A DNA stretch of 64,000 nucleotides. It comes from JAPWJZ01 sp966211335. GTDB taxonomy: Bacteria > Pseudomonadota > Alphaproteobacteria > Micavibrionales > UBA2020. Under the pieces are notes generated by a model. It had not been told where the DNA came from, made no database searches, and saw only the letters and a program-made list of their open reading frames with translations. The stretch is from positions 496,001-560,000 of the forward strand of contig CBIHNF010000001.1 in assembly GCA_966211335.1 (NCBI GenBank), given 5' to 3'. This document shows, piece after piece, positions 1-7,999 of this stretch (position 1 is the stretch's first letter; each line of letters starts with the position of its first letter). The position numbers and the translations under genes are program-made.

Positions 1-847
1 GGTCGGCGCCAAGGCGCACCAATTCGCGCACTTCGGCTTCCTTGCCCTCGTAAATTGCGCGGTGCAGGGGCGTGGTGCCGCTGCCGTCTTTTTTGTCGAG
101 CTCCGCGCAGCCGGTTTCAACCAGCAGGCGCGTCATCACGGTGTCGCCGCTGTGCGCTGCGACATCCAGTGGAGACAGCTTGTCGGAATTGCGGATATTG
201 GTGAACGCGCCGTGGTCCAAAAGGCAGCGCGCCGCCGCCAGCTCCGCCGTCATCACGGCGATGTGCAGCGGGGTGAGCAATTTTTCTTTCGTCTGCTGCT
301 GCAATACTTTCGCCGCGCCGTGGGCGAAGAGCGCCTCCAGAATATCAACATCGCCGGTGCGGACGCCAAGGTGCAGCGTCGTTTCGTTGTTGTCGCGCAA
401 GGCGGATGCATTGGCGCCTTTTTTCAACAGGAAGTCGATCATCGGCTTCTGCTCGGCGAAAATTGCCGCATGCAGCGCGGTGCCGCCGTCTTTGTCTTTC
501 GCATGAATGTCTGCGCCGAATTCCAGAAGGGTGGCAACAACTTCCAGCTCGCCCGATGCCGCGGCAATGCCAAGCGCCGTGCCAAGGTTGCCGGCGTGGT
601 TGATGGATGAATTATCATCCGCCAGAAGAAGGCGGAGGAGGGATACATCGCCGCGTTGCGCCGCGTAAATCACGGGCGTGTTCTTTTCCTTGTCCTGCAC
701 CGCAACGCTTGCATGCGCCTGCAGCGCAAGGCTTGCCGCCGCATAATCGCCTTCTTTCGCCGCCAGGTGCAGCATGGTTTTGCCTTCGTCGCCAATGACG
801 CGGTCGGGGTCGGCAGCGTGCGCTTTGAATTCGGATGTCAGGCTCAT
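1..847 (-). CDS. Ankyrin-repeat protein, C-terminus beyond window
   Basis: The minus-strand reading frame starts at an ATG at 847 and runs off the left edge, giving about 282 residues. It is made almost wholly of 33-residue ankyrin units with the usual TxLHxAA and LLxxGA signatures (for example GKTMLHLAAKEGD near the start and GTTPLHRAIYEG near the edge), about eight repeats. No signal peptide or membrane segment is seen. The ATG overlaps the stop of the upstream gene as ATGA, so the two are translationally coupled. Ankyrin repeats bind proteins. Near a Dot/Icm operon a secreted effector role is possible, but that is inference. Confidence 0.85.
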   Translation of the reverse strand, partial: MSLTSEFKAHAADPDRVIGDEGKTMLHLAAKEGDYAAASLALQAHASVAVQDKEKNTPVIYAAQRGDVSLLRLLLADDNSSINHAGNLGTALGIAAASGELEVVATLLEFGADIHAKDKDGGTALHAAIFAEQKPMIDFLLKKGANASALRDNNETTLHLGVRTGDVDILEALFAHGAAKVLQQQTKEKLLTPLHIAVMTAELAAARCLLDHGAFTNIRNSDKLSPLDVAAHSGDTVMTRLLVETGCAELDKKDGSGTTPLHRAIYEGKEAEVRELVRLGAD

Positions 848-1794
848 GGGGCGGGTCCGGTCTTTGGCTGGGGGGTTGTGCTGGTATTGGTATTATAAAC
901 GGCAATGCGCTGCGCATGGCCGCCGGGGCAAATGCGCAGCAGCGCTTCTGCCGTATTTTGCGACACCGCGCTGAAGAAGGGCGCGTCAAGGTCGGCGGTG
1001 ATATAGGCGCCCAAGGCTGCTTTCAGTTCCGCCGCGGTTTTGCCGTCGGTAAAAAACTTCGGGTCTTTCAAATCATCGCCCGCCGCTTCAATCGCCGTGA
1101 CGACGCTGCCCTCGTAATGCTGCCGCAGCCCGGCGGAGGTATAAAACGCGTCAAAAGCCGCCGCCATCGTATGCCCATCCGGCAGCTGCGCGATGGCCCT
1201 GACGCCCGCTTCGATTTTCGCAAGCGCCGTCATGCCGGGGAACAGCAGCCGCTCCTCAGGATCATCCGGCTTCAAGAATTCAAGTTCCATTGCGATGGAA
1301 ATGGTGCGGGCGCGCGCATCGGCTTCCATGGCGAGCAGCTGGCGGATCGAGGCTACAGGCGTTTGCAGGCGCGTGTCGGGGGAAAGGCCGCCGCGCTCCA
1401 TCTGCCTCACATGCACAAGCTCGTGGATGATGCGGAGGGCGAGCGTTGCAGCGTCATCCACCGCGCCGATGTTGATGCGGCGGTTGACAGGATCGGTATT
1501 GGCAGAGGCGACCGCATCCGCAGACTCGCGGTTCGCGCCGGTGATGTGGAGGCTGTAGCCTTTTTGAATGGCAAGCTGCGCCAAATCCCGCGCCGCCGGG
1601 CTTTGCGACAGCATCAGCAGCGCGGCCGAGACGATATCTTCGGTGGCTCTGAACGCCGGGCTCTCCAGCACGGCCAGGGGCATCAGGCCGCGCACCGCGA
1701 CAAGCGCTGCCCCCTCCGGCCGCGGCACAAGCGGATACATGCCGTCAGATAAGGCAAACCATTCCACGCTGGCGCTGTTAAAATCGTCCTGCAT
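844..1794 (-). CDS. DUF6782-like putative zinc metallopeptidase
   Basis: The 316-residue protein has an HELVH zincin motif at residues 124-128 and a later MEADA motif (E157) that could give the third zinc ligand. A preceding LSQSPxxRD block (about 63-70) recurs in the paralogue at 15816-17090, and the HExxH plus EAD pair also recurs at 47596-48705. I place it in the DUF6782 putative metallopeptidase group from memory of that motif layout. There is no signal peptide. The stop overlaps the start of the ankyrin gene downstream, so the pair probably forms one operon. Proteolytic activity and substrate are unknown. Confidence 0.7.
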   Translation of the reverse strand: MQDDFNSASVEWFALSDGMYPLVPRPEGAALVAVRGLMPLAVLESPAFRATEDIVSAALLMLSQSPAARDLAQLAIQKGYSLHITGANRESADAVASANTDPVNRRINIGAVDDAATLALRIIHELVHVRQMERGGLSPDTRLQTPVASIRQLLAMEADARARTISIAMELEFLKPDDPEERLLFPGMTALAKIEAGVRAIAQLPDGHTMAAAFDAFYTSAGLRQHYEGSVVTAIEAAGDDLKDPKFFTDGKTAAELKAALGAYITADLDAPFFSAVSQNTAEALLRICPGGHAQRIAVYNTNTSTTPQPKTGPAP

Positions 1795-1820
1795 TCAATG
1801 TCCGTTCGGGGTGAGGGCGA

Positions 1821-1848
1821 AACTTAGCATAATTCCCCCAAAGCGCAA
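1821..1848 (-). promoter_or_regulatory. Candidate promoter for the metallopeptidase-ankyrin operon
   Basis: On the minus strand TTGCGC (1848-1843) is followed after 16 bases by TAAGTT (1826-1821), leaving a leader of about 20 bases before the ATG at 1794. This is a moderate match to a housekeeping promoter. Confidence 0.35.
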
Positions 1849-2077
1849 GCGGCAAAAGCCCCGTACGTCATTTGAATTGGTCAAGCAAATCAGCGATTTA
1901 TGAAGGGCCAGCGAAAGCGTGAAAACACGGCGGCGCAACGCAAAATATTTTCCCTATAGCGCATCCGCCGCATTCCGGAAACCCGCCGCCTTACCTGTTG
2001 CGCTATGACCTTGAGTAACATAGTATTTTAGGGCTGAACGCCTTGGGATAAGCCCCTTTGCGCGCCTGCTCTCCCGC

Positions 2078-2107
2078 TTGAGAAGTTGTGCGCCGCATAC
2101 ATATATA
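2078..2107 (+). promoter_or_regulatory. Candidate promoter of the Dot/Icm operon
   Basis: TTGAGA at 2078-2083 and TATATA at 2102-2107 are separated by 18 bases, placing a start of transcription near 2114 and a leader of about 45 bases before the first gene. A second candidate lies upstream (TTGCGC 1998-2003, 17-base spacer, TAGTAT 2021-2026). The rest of the 364-base gap 1795-2158 shows no gene. Confidence 0.45.
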
Positions 2108-2158
2108 TAAGGGTACACCAAAGGCGCCGAATGACGATGACAGGAAAACAGGGGCACC

Positions 2159-2980
2159 ATGGCTGAAACCGAAAACACACCCGGCACCGACGTCGAAGAG
2201 CAGGCGCCCGCGCCCTCCAGCCCCTTGTCGAACCTTGTGAAATCATTGGGCGGCGGCAAAAAAAACGCTGTCGCAAAACCCGCCAAGACCAGCATGGCGA
2301 ATTCCGCCGCCGTGCAGGCCGCGAAAGCGCAAGTCAACCCCGCCGCGCCCAAAGTGCCGGGCGGCCCCCTTTACACCATCGTCACGCGCAACGAATTCTA
2401 CCGCGACGGTTTCCGCAACCTCATCAAGATCGCGATGCTGGAAGGCGTCGTCATCGTGCTGCTCATCCTCGCGCTGATCGTCTACATCAACAACTCGAAG
2501 CCGGAAGACCGCTACTTCGCAACCACCGCCGACGGCCGCATCATGCAGCTGCAGCCGCTCAACGTGCCGAACCTTGATACGCCGGCATTGCTGTCATGGG
2601 TTGCGACCGCCGCTTCCGATACCATGACCTTCAGCTATCTGAACTATCAAAAAGAGCTGCAGAACGCGTCGAAACACTTCACCAAAACGGGCTGGGAGAG
2701 CTTCACCTCCGCCATGCAGAAAGCGCACGTCCTTGATGGCGTGCAGGCGCAGCAGCAGATCGTGACGGCGCAGCCGCGCTCCGCCCCCATTCTCGTGCAG
2801 CAGGGCGTGCTGAACGGCAAATACCGCTGGGTGCTGCAAATGCCGATCGCCGTGAAATACCAGAGCACCAAGGAAAGCCGCACCGACCAGCTGCAGCTGC
2901 AGCTGGTTGTTGAACGCGTGCCCTCCCTTGAAAACCCGGCCGGAGTCGGCATCGCCCAGTGGGTTGCTACGCTGAAATAA
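2159..2980 (+). CDS. dotI: Dot/Icm inner-membrane protein IcmL/DotI
   Basis: The 273-residue protein has a 70-residue Ala/Pro-rich cytoplasmic tail, a conserved NEFYRDGFRNLIK stretch, one membrane segment (about 89-110) and a periplasmic domain beginning YFATTADGRI and ending GIAQWVATL. This is the IcmL/DotI pattern. DotI is an inner-membrane part of the type IVB channel, related to conjugative TraM and to VirB8-like folds. It is about 60 residues longer than the Legionella protein because of the N-terminal tail. An AGGGGC Shine-Dalgarno precedes the ATG. It heads the operon icmL-icmL2-dotH-dotG-dotF-dotE-dotP-dotN-dotO. Of the two DotI-like proteins here it has the more canonical sequence. 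Confidence 0.9.
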   Translation: MAETENTPGTDVEEQAPAPSSPLSNLVKSLGGGKKNAVAKPAKTSMANSAAVQAAKAQVNPAAPKVPGGPLYTIVTRNEFYRDGFRNLIKIAMLEGVVIVLLILALIVYINNSKPEDRYFATTADGRIMQLQPLNVPNLDTPALLSWVATAASDTMTFSYLNYQKELQNASKHFTKTGWESFTSAMQKAHVLDGVQAQQQIVTAQPRSAPILVQQGVLNGKYRWVLQMPIAVKYQSTKESRTDQLQLQLVVERVPSLENPAGVGIAQWVATLK

Positions 2981-3038
2981 ATATGAGTCGCCGCGCTGAC
3001 GTAACATCAGAGACAGCGATTTTTTTAAGGGGCTATTC

Positions 3039-3713
3039 TTGACGACCATCCCGCGGACAGAGATCAACACCGGCTATCAGGCGCGCCTCGACAAGGCGGA
3101 GACGATGATCGTCGATCTCTCCAGTTATCGCGACGGCTTCCACAACCTTATCCGCCTCTCTATCGTACTTGGTCTTGTGATGATCGCCGGCGCCGCAGTC
3201 GTGCTCTACTACGTCAGCTACGTGCTTCCCCAAGACAGCTACTATGCGCTCTCCGGTACCGCCAACGGTACCGAGATCAAACGGCCGATGATCGGCCTCA
3301 CTTCTCCCAACGTTAACCGCGACGCGCTGCTGCTCTGGGCGGGTGCCGCCGCGACCGAAGTCATGACCTTCGGCTTCAACGACATCGATGAGCGCATGAC
3401 AAGGGCCCAGCGCCTCTTTACGCCGGAAGGCTGGACGAGCTTCTCGACCGCGCTTGCCAAAACAACGCTGATCAAGGGCATGTTGGAAAACCAGCAGCTG
3501 CTGACTGCCATTCCCGCCTCGACGCCGCTCATCATCATGGAAGGCGTCTATGGCGGCAAATACAGCTGGGTCGTTGAAATGCCGATTATCGTGACCTTAC
3601 GCGCCGGCGACAAGAAGCAGACCGGCGGCCAGCGCGTGCGCATGATCATCACCAAAATGCCGACCTCGACCAACCCCATGGGTATCGGCATCAATACCTG
3701 GTATTCCTACTAA
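3039..3713 (+). CDS. Second IcmL/DotI-like protein (DotJ position)
   Basis: This 224-residue paralogue of the previous gene keeps SYRDGFHNLIRL, one membrane segment (about 38-60) and the whole periplasmic domain (RLFTPEGWTSF, GKYSWVVEMPI, MGIGINTW). Legionella pairs DotI with DotJ, a short N-terminal DotI relative; here the partner is full length, so a hetero-complex of two DotI proteins is likely, though inferred. The start is TTG: an AAGGGG Shine-Dalgarno at 3027-3032 is well placed and no ATG fits. It lies 58 bases after dotI in the same direction. Confidence 0.85.
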   Translation: MTTIPRTEINTGYQARLDKAETMIVDLSSYRDGFHNLIRLSIVLGLVMIAGAAVVLYYVSYVLPQDSYYALSGTANGTEIKRPMIGLTSPNVNRDALLLWAGAAATEVMTFGFNDIDERMTRAQRLFTPEGWTSFSTALAKTTLIKGMLENQQLLTAIPASTPLIIMEGVYGGKYSWVVEMPIIVTLRAGDKKQTGGQRVRMIITKMPTSTNPMGIGINTWYSY

Positions 3714-3811
3714 GGTTTTCCTGAAGATATTTTTTGTCCTCGCAGCCTGCCCCCGCCAAGACGGATGGGAGGACTCTTTCCGCTGCGCTTTATTCCGGCA
3801 TATTCCAGTTA

Positions 3812-3842
3812 CCGTATGACGCCTGCGGCGTGGCCGTATGAC
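3812..3842 (+). promoter_or_regulatory. Paired direct repeats ahead of dotH
   Basis: The nonamer CCGTATGAC occurs at 3812-3820 and again at 3834-3842, a 22-base period (two helical turns). Just before it TATTCC occurs twice, 10 bases apart (3791 and 3801). Such spacing suits a dimeric regulator, but no regulator is known. It lies in the 316-base gap 3714-4029, which holds no gene. Confidence 0.3.
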
Positions 3843-3964
3843 ACTCACCGCCGCACAAGTTATGGCTAAACGCGCAAACTTCCTCCTAACGTGTTAAAAA
3901 CGCTATGGGTTTCTTTTCGCTTGAGGTATAAATTATTAACTCTGCGGCACATCCGCGCTTTATG

Positions 3965-3984
3965 CGGCCCGAATTTGCGGGCCG
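3965..3984 (+). promoter_or_regulatory. GC hairpin in the dotH leader
   Basis: A perfect 7-bp stem (CGGCCCG / CGGGCCG, loop AATTTG) sits 45 bases before the dotH ATG. No T-run follows, so it is not a standard terminator. It could stabilise or mark a processed 5' end inside the operon. Confidence 0.35.
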
Positions 3985-4029
3985 TGAATCACGAGGGGCA
4001 GCAGTGAAAAAAACCTGGAGGAGACAGGA

Positions 4030-5232
4030 ATGAGGCGCTTGATTTTCGGCTTCGCGGTTCTGGCGGCAATGAACTTTTTCGCCGCACCGTCGTTTGCGCA
4101 ATCCCTTGGCGGCGCAGTGAACAGCGTCAACAGCGCGGTGAGCGGTGCCGTAAACGGCAGCGTCGATGAATTCCAGGCCTTCCGCAACAAACTGAATTCC
4201 AACAAAGCCGCCCCGTCACCCGTTGTCGCGCCCGCCCCCGGCAAGACGCCGAAGGGCGCTGCCGGCATTGACGAAGACGCTGTTCCCGCGGGAATGCAGT
4301 CGCCGAATCCGCTTGGCCCTGCCGGCGCGCTTCCGGTCGGCAAGCTTCCCGCCGGCGGCTACGGCGCGCAGGCGCAGCCGCAAACGCCGGAAGAGCTGCA
4401 GGCGATGATGGATGAAGAAGCCGAGCAGCAGAAAAAGAAAATGGAAGACCAGGTCTTTAACCAGGCACTGAAAAACCTGCTGCCGCTGAAGCCCGAACAA
4501 ATCCGCAAGACTCTTGAAACCTTCCGCATCAGCCGTGAAGCCGCCGAAACGCCGATCACCGTGCCGGAGCCGCGCATGGAGGTCGTGACCGCCTCGCTGG
4601 ATCCCTCCGATGCGCCCGTCGTCATTAAAATGGCGCCGAACACAGTTACGACGGTGAGCATTCTTGACGCGACTGGCGCGCCCTGGCCGATTCAGGACAT
4701 GAGCTGGGCCGGCGCCTATGCTATCACCCCGCCGGAATCGGGCGGCAACGTGCTGCGGATCACGCCGTCCTCCGCCCATGGCGTTGGCAACATTTCCATC
4801 CGCCTTGTCGACATGATCACGCCTGTGACCATGCGCCTGCAGACCGGCATCGACTGGGTGCACTATCGCCTTGACGTGCGCATCCCGAAACCGGGTCCGC
4901 TCGCCAAAACCCCGCTCATCGAATACGGCGGCCTGAAAACCACCGCCGGCAAGGACGACCAGATGGTCGGCATCCTTGACGGCACGCCGCCCGAAGGCGC
5001 CGAGAAGCTGAAAGTCGACGGTGTCGACGGCCGCACCTCCGCGTACCAAATGTCGGGCCACATTTATCTCCGCACGCCGCTGACGCTGCTGTCGCCGGCC
5101 TGGGATTCTTCCGTATCTTCCGCCGACGGCATGAGCGTCTATACGCTCGGCGACACGCCCGTTGTCCTTCTTTCGGACGAAGGGCGCATGGTGAAGGCGC
5201 ATATCGTTTCTTCTGACGAGGTGACCCCGTGA
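4030..5232 (+). CDS. dotH: Dot/Icm outer-membrane core protein IcmK/DotH
   Basis: The 400-residue protein has a signal peptide (1-24, cut after SFAQ), a Pro/Gly-rich stretch, a charged helical part (about 115-150) and a beta-rich C-terminal domain (about 175-400) with LPLKPEQIRKTLE and a late YTLGDTPVVLLSDEGRMVKAHI segment. DotH, with DotC and DotD, forms the outer-membrane core of the type IVB channel. Identity rests on this layout and on its place between DotI and DotG. A GGAGG Shine-Dalgarno lies just upstream. The stop overlaps the GTG start of dotG. dotC and dotD are not in this window. Confidence 0.85.
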   Translation: MRRLIFGFAVLAAMNFFAAPSFAQSLGGAVNSVNSAVSGAVNGSVDEFQAFRNKLNSNKAAPSPVVAPAPGKTPKGAAGIDEDAVPAGMQSPNPLGPAGALPVGKLPAGGYGAQAQPQTPEELQAMMDEEAEQQKKKMEDQVFNQALKNLLPLKPEQIRKTLETFRISREAAETPITVPEPRMEVVTASLDPSDAPVVIKMAPNTVTTVSILDATGAPWPIQDMSWAGAYAITPPESGGNVLRITPSSAHGVGNISIRLVDMITPVTMRLQTGIDWVHYRLDVRIPKPGPLAKTPLIEYGGLKTTAGKDDQMVGILDGTPPEGAEKLKVDGVDGRTSAYQMSGHIYLRTPLTLLSPAWDSSVSSADGMSVYTLGDTPVVLLSDEGRMVKAHIVSSDEVTP

Positions 5233-6584
5233 CGAACAACGAGAACGAAAACCACGACGTCGATATCGACACGCAGGAAGACTTCGACCGCGAGCCGGTA
5301 CAAAAGGCCTCGTTGAAGGACACCTGGGATTCCAACCCACTGCTGAAAATCGCGGCCGTGATTATTGTCATCGCGCTCTTGGCGGGTGGCTATGTCACCT
5401 TCTTCAACGACAAGGGTGATGTGAAGAATAAGTCATCCATCGCAGGCAGCTCCAGTACCGGCCCCAAGGCGACGCCCGGCGGCGGTGCTGACATCGAATA
5501 CAAGACAACCATTGAAAAGGAAAACGAGTTGGTCGCCAAGAACGCCGCGAAAAACGGCGGCTCTGCAATGCCGATCATCCTGAATCAGTCGCAGGAAGAC
5601 AAGCTGGCTGTCCCGCCGTCTCCGGCGCAGGCGGGCACCGACCCGCTGCAGGAATGGCGCGCCAAGGCCGAGGCCCGCCGCATGCAGATTGAAGAAGCGG
5701 CGCCGCCTCCTGAAGAGAACGAAATGCCCGCGGCCGATGTGCCCGTCGTGCAGCCGATCCGCCCGCAGCAGACGGTGAAGATGGACCCCAACGCCGCTAA
5801 AGTTCTCGCCGAACAGATGCGCGCCATCATCAACACGCAAGTGCCGAAAAACTCGACCACGCGCAAAGTGACAACGCGACCCTCCGCCTATACGCAGAAG
5901 TTAAAGGCAGATGCGGAAGCGAAAGCGAAAAAAGACGCCGAGCTTGCCAAGCTGACCGCCAGCACCGACGTGAAGTCGATCGATGCCAACGGCAACCCCG
6001 TGTACATCGAAGGCGCGCAAGCGAAGATCAAAGTCATCGTGCCCGCCGGCAACATCGCCTATGCCCAGCTGCTGAACGACCTGAACTCCGACGTTCAGGG
6101 CCCGGCGCTGGCGCAGATCCTGTCCGGCCCGTTTGAAGGCGGCCGTGCGATCGGCGACTTCGCCAAGCAGGACGAATACCTGACTCTCAACTTCAAGCGC
6201 ATCGTGAAAGATGGCGTCAGCTATTCGATCAACGGTATCGCGCTTGATGAAAACACGACGCTGGCCGCACAGCAGACCGACGTCGACCACCACTACTTTC
6301 AGCGCATCATCCTGCCGGCGGCGGCCCAGTTCCTGACGGGCTATACGCAGGCGGCAGCGCAGGTCGCACAGACCACGACGACCACACCTGGCGGCGGCGT
6401 TGCCACCAATGTTCCGGCGCCCGACGCCAAACAGCAGCTGATGCAGGGTGCGACGCAGGCGGCGACGTCTATCGCGAACGTGCTGACGCAGGACCAGGGC
6501 CGTCCCATTACGGTCTATGTCCAGCGCGGCACCACCATGGGCATCCTCTTCATGGATCCCGTCACAACCGGGAATGCACAATAA
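5229..6584 (+). CDS. dotG: Dot/Icm channel protein IcmE/DotG, short form
   Basis: The 451-residue protein has a short cytoplasmic tail, one membrane segment (about 39-59), a long Pro/charged periplasmic linker and a TrbI/VirB10-like C-terminal domain (about 250-451: IVPAGNIAYAQLLNDLNSD, then TVYVQRGTTMGILFMDPV). DotG spans the envelope and forms the channel wall. The Legionella protein is about 1,050 residues and holds a long central repeat block, which is absent here. The start is GTG at 5229, overlapping the dotH stop as GTGA. An ATG overlap links it to the next gene. Confidence 0.88.
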   Translation: MTNNENENHDVDIDTQEDFDREPVQKASLKDTWDSNPLLKIAAVIIVIALLAGGYVTFFNDKGDVKNKSSIAGSSSTGPKATPGGGADIEYKTTIEKENELVAKNAAKNGGSAMPIILNQSQEDKLAVPPSPAQAGTDPLQEWRAKAEARRMQIEEAAPPPEENEMPAADVPVVQPIRPQQTVKMDPNAAKVLAEQMRAIINTQVPKNSTTRKVTTRPSAYTQKLKADAEAKAKKDAELAKLTASTDVKSIDANGNPVYIEGAQAKIKVIVPAGNIAYAQLLNDLNSDVQGPALAQILSGPFEGGRAIGDFAKQDEYLTLNFKRIVKDGVSYSINGIALDENTTLAAQQTDVDHHYFQRIILPAAAQFLTGYTQAAAQVAQTTTTTPGGGVATNVPAPDAKQQLMQGATQAATSIANVLTQDQGRPITVYVQRGTTMGILFMDPVTTGNAQ

Positions 6585-7777
6585 TGACAAATTCAGACAA
6601 TTTTGAAAACGATACCGAGCAACTCGACGAGTTCGATACGCCTGAAGCCACCGAAGAAGGCGCGGCTGAAAAGCCCGTGCCGGTAAAAAAATCGGGCGGC
6701 GGTGCAGGCAAAATCATCGCACTGCTTCTCGTTCTGGGTATTGGCGGCGCCGCGGGCGCTGCCAAAATGGGTCTGGTTCATCTGCCCTTTAATATCCCGG
6801 GCATCACGCCTGCGGCCAAGCCGCCGCAGCCGCCTGCCGCGGCTCCCGCAACCCCGGTCGCCGAAATGCCCGCGGCAACGCCCGCTGTTCCCGGCATGAC
6901 GCCGGTGACGGGTGCGGAAGCGCAACCGCCGGCCGCCCCCGCCTGGAACCCGAACGCCGCGCCGGAAACTGCCGCCGCACCGGAAGCTGCCAAGCCCGCG
7001 ACCGAAAATAAAGTCAACCCGAACGCCCTGATGCCGGAAGCCATCGGCACCGGCTCCGGCCCGCTCGGCATCAAGTCGCCCGATGCGCCCGCCAACCAGC
7101 CGGTCGGCATTTCCAATCCCACCATCGCACCGCCTGACGCTATTCCGCCGGCGCCTGAATCCGCCGCAACCGATCCTTTGTCGATTACGCCCGCGCCTTC
7201 CGCGACCGCCGCGCCGACGACGCCCGTGACGGCGGATCCGCTCGCCGCAACCGCGCCCGCAACGACGACTCCTGCGCCGGATGCGATGCCGACGGCAACC
7301 GCAACCCCGCCCGCCGCCCCGGCGGATGCTGAAGCCGCCGCCAAGCTTTCCGCCGCTGAGGCGAAAAATGCCGAGCTCGAAAAACAGCTCGCCGATGCCA
7401 AGGCAGAACTCGCGAAGAAAGAGGCGGATCTTGCCGCCGCCAAAGCGAAACACGCCAAGGCCGCGCCCGCGGATATCGCTGTCAGCACGCCCAAAGAAAC
7501 CGAAACGACTACGACTGTCCGCACCACAACGCACAGCACCCGCCATAACCGCCATGCGGCGACCGGCACCGGCGCTGCCTACAAACCCGCTACCTCACGC
7601 TGGGTCCTGAAATCCGCCAAACCGGGCATGGCCTGGGTGGCGATGCCGGGCTCCTCCGAGATCAAGGCCGTCGCCGTCGGTGACAGCTTGCCGGGCATCG
7701 GCCGCGTGACGGCTGTCGGTAAGGATTCTGCGGGCCGCTGGACCGTCTCCGGCACCCGCGGCTCCATTAATCAATAA
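6584..7777 (+). CDS. dotF: IcmG/DotF-like inner-membrane protein
   Basis: The 397-residue protein has an acidic cytoplasmic tail, one membrane segment (about 43-61), a long Pro/Ala-rich periplasmic stretch (70-245), a coiled coil (about 248-292) and a small folded C-terminal domain (339-397: RWVLKSAKPGMAWV, then VGDSLPGIGRV). The call to DotF rests on its position straight after dotG, as in Legionella, and on the same layout of membrane segment, coiled coil and C-terminal domain. Sequence similarity is not obvious by eye. DotF is an accessory inner-membrane protein that binds DotG. The start codon overlaps the dotG stop. Confidence 0.6.
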   Translation: MTNSDNFENDTEQLDEFDTPEATEEGAAEKPVPVKKSGGGAGKIIALLLVLGIGGAAGAAKMGLVHLPFNIPGITPAAKPPQPPAAAPATPVAEMPAATPAVPGMTPVTGAEAQPPAAPAWNPNAAPETAAAPEAAKPATENKVNPNALMPEAIGTGSGPLGIKSPDAPANQPVGISNPTIAPPDAIPPAPESAATDPLSITPAPSATAAPTTPVTADPLAATAPATTTPAPDAMPTATATPPAAPADAEAAAKLSAAEAKNAELEKQLADAKAELAKKEADLAAAKAKHAKAAPADIAVSTPKETETTTTVRTTTHSTRHNRHAATGTGAAYKPATSRWVLKSAKPGMAWVAMPGSSEIKAVAVGDSLPGIGRVTAVGKDSAGRWTVSGTRGSINQ

Positions 7778-7783
7778 GTAAGA

Positions 7784-7804
7784 TTTTGAGAACGATTCTC
7801 AAAA
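7784..7804. promoter_or_regulatory. Perfect inverted repeat after dotF
   Basis: The arms TTTTGAGAA and TTCTCAAAA flank CGA. The core looks somewhat like a Fur-type 7-1-7 box, but it could be only a weak hairpin. It opens the 222-base gap before dotE. Confidence 0.3.
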
Positions 7805-7929
7805 AAACTGCTTTTGGAGTCAATTTTCAGCGCATTTTAAGTAATCTTAAAAGCGAAAATAAACTTTTATTCGCTATTCTTTCCAATGGGTTGCAGTCTA
7901 ATTGCGACCTATTCGCACCACCCCCACAT

Positions 7930-7958
7930 TTGCGCAACCCCCCAAAAAGTGTTGTAAT
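7930..7958 (+). promoter_or_regulatory. Candidate internal promoter before dotE
   Basis: TTGCGC (7930-7935) and TGTAAT (7953-7958) are 17 bases apart, about 40 bases before the dotE start. The AT-rich gap 7778-7999 suggests that the downstream half of the operon has its own promoter. Confidence 0.35.
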
Positions 7959-7999
7959 AGTCTTATAACCTGCTCTGGGGAACCTTTTAGGGTGTATTC

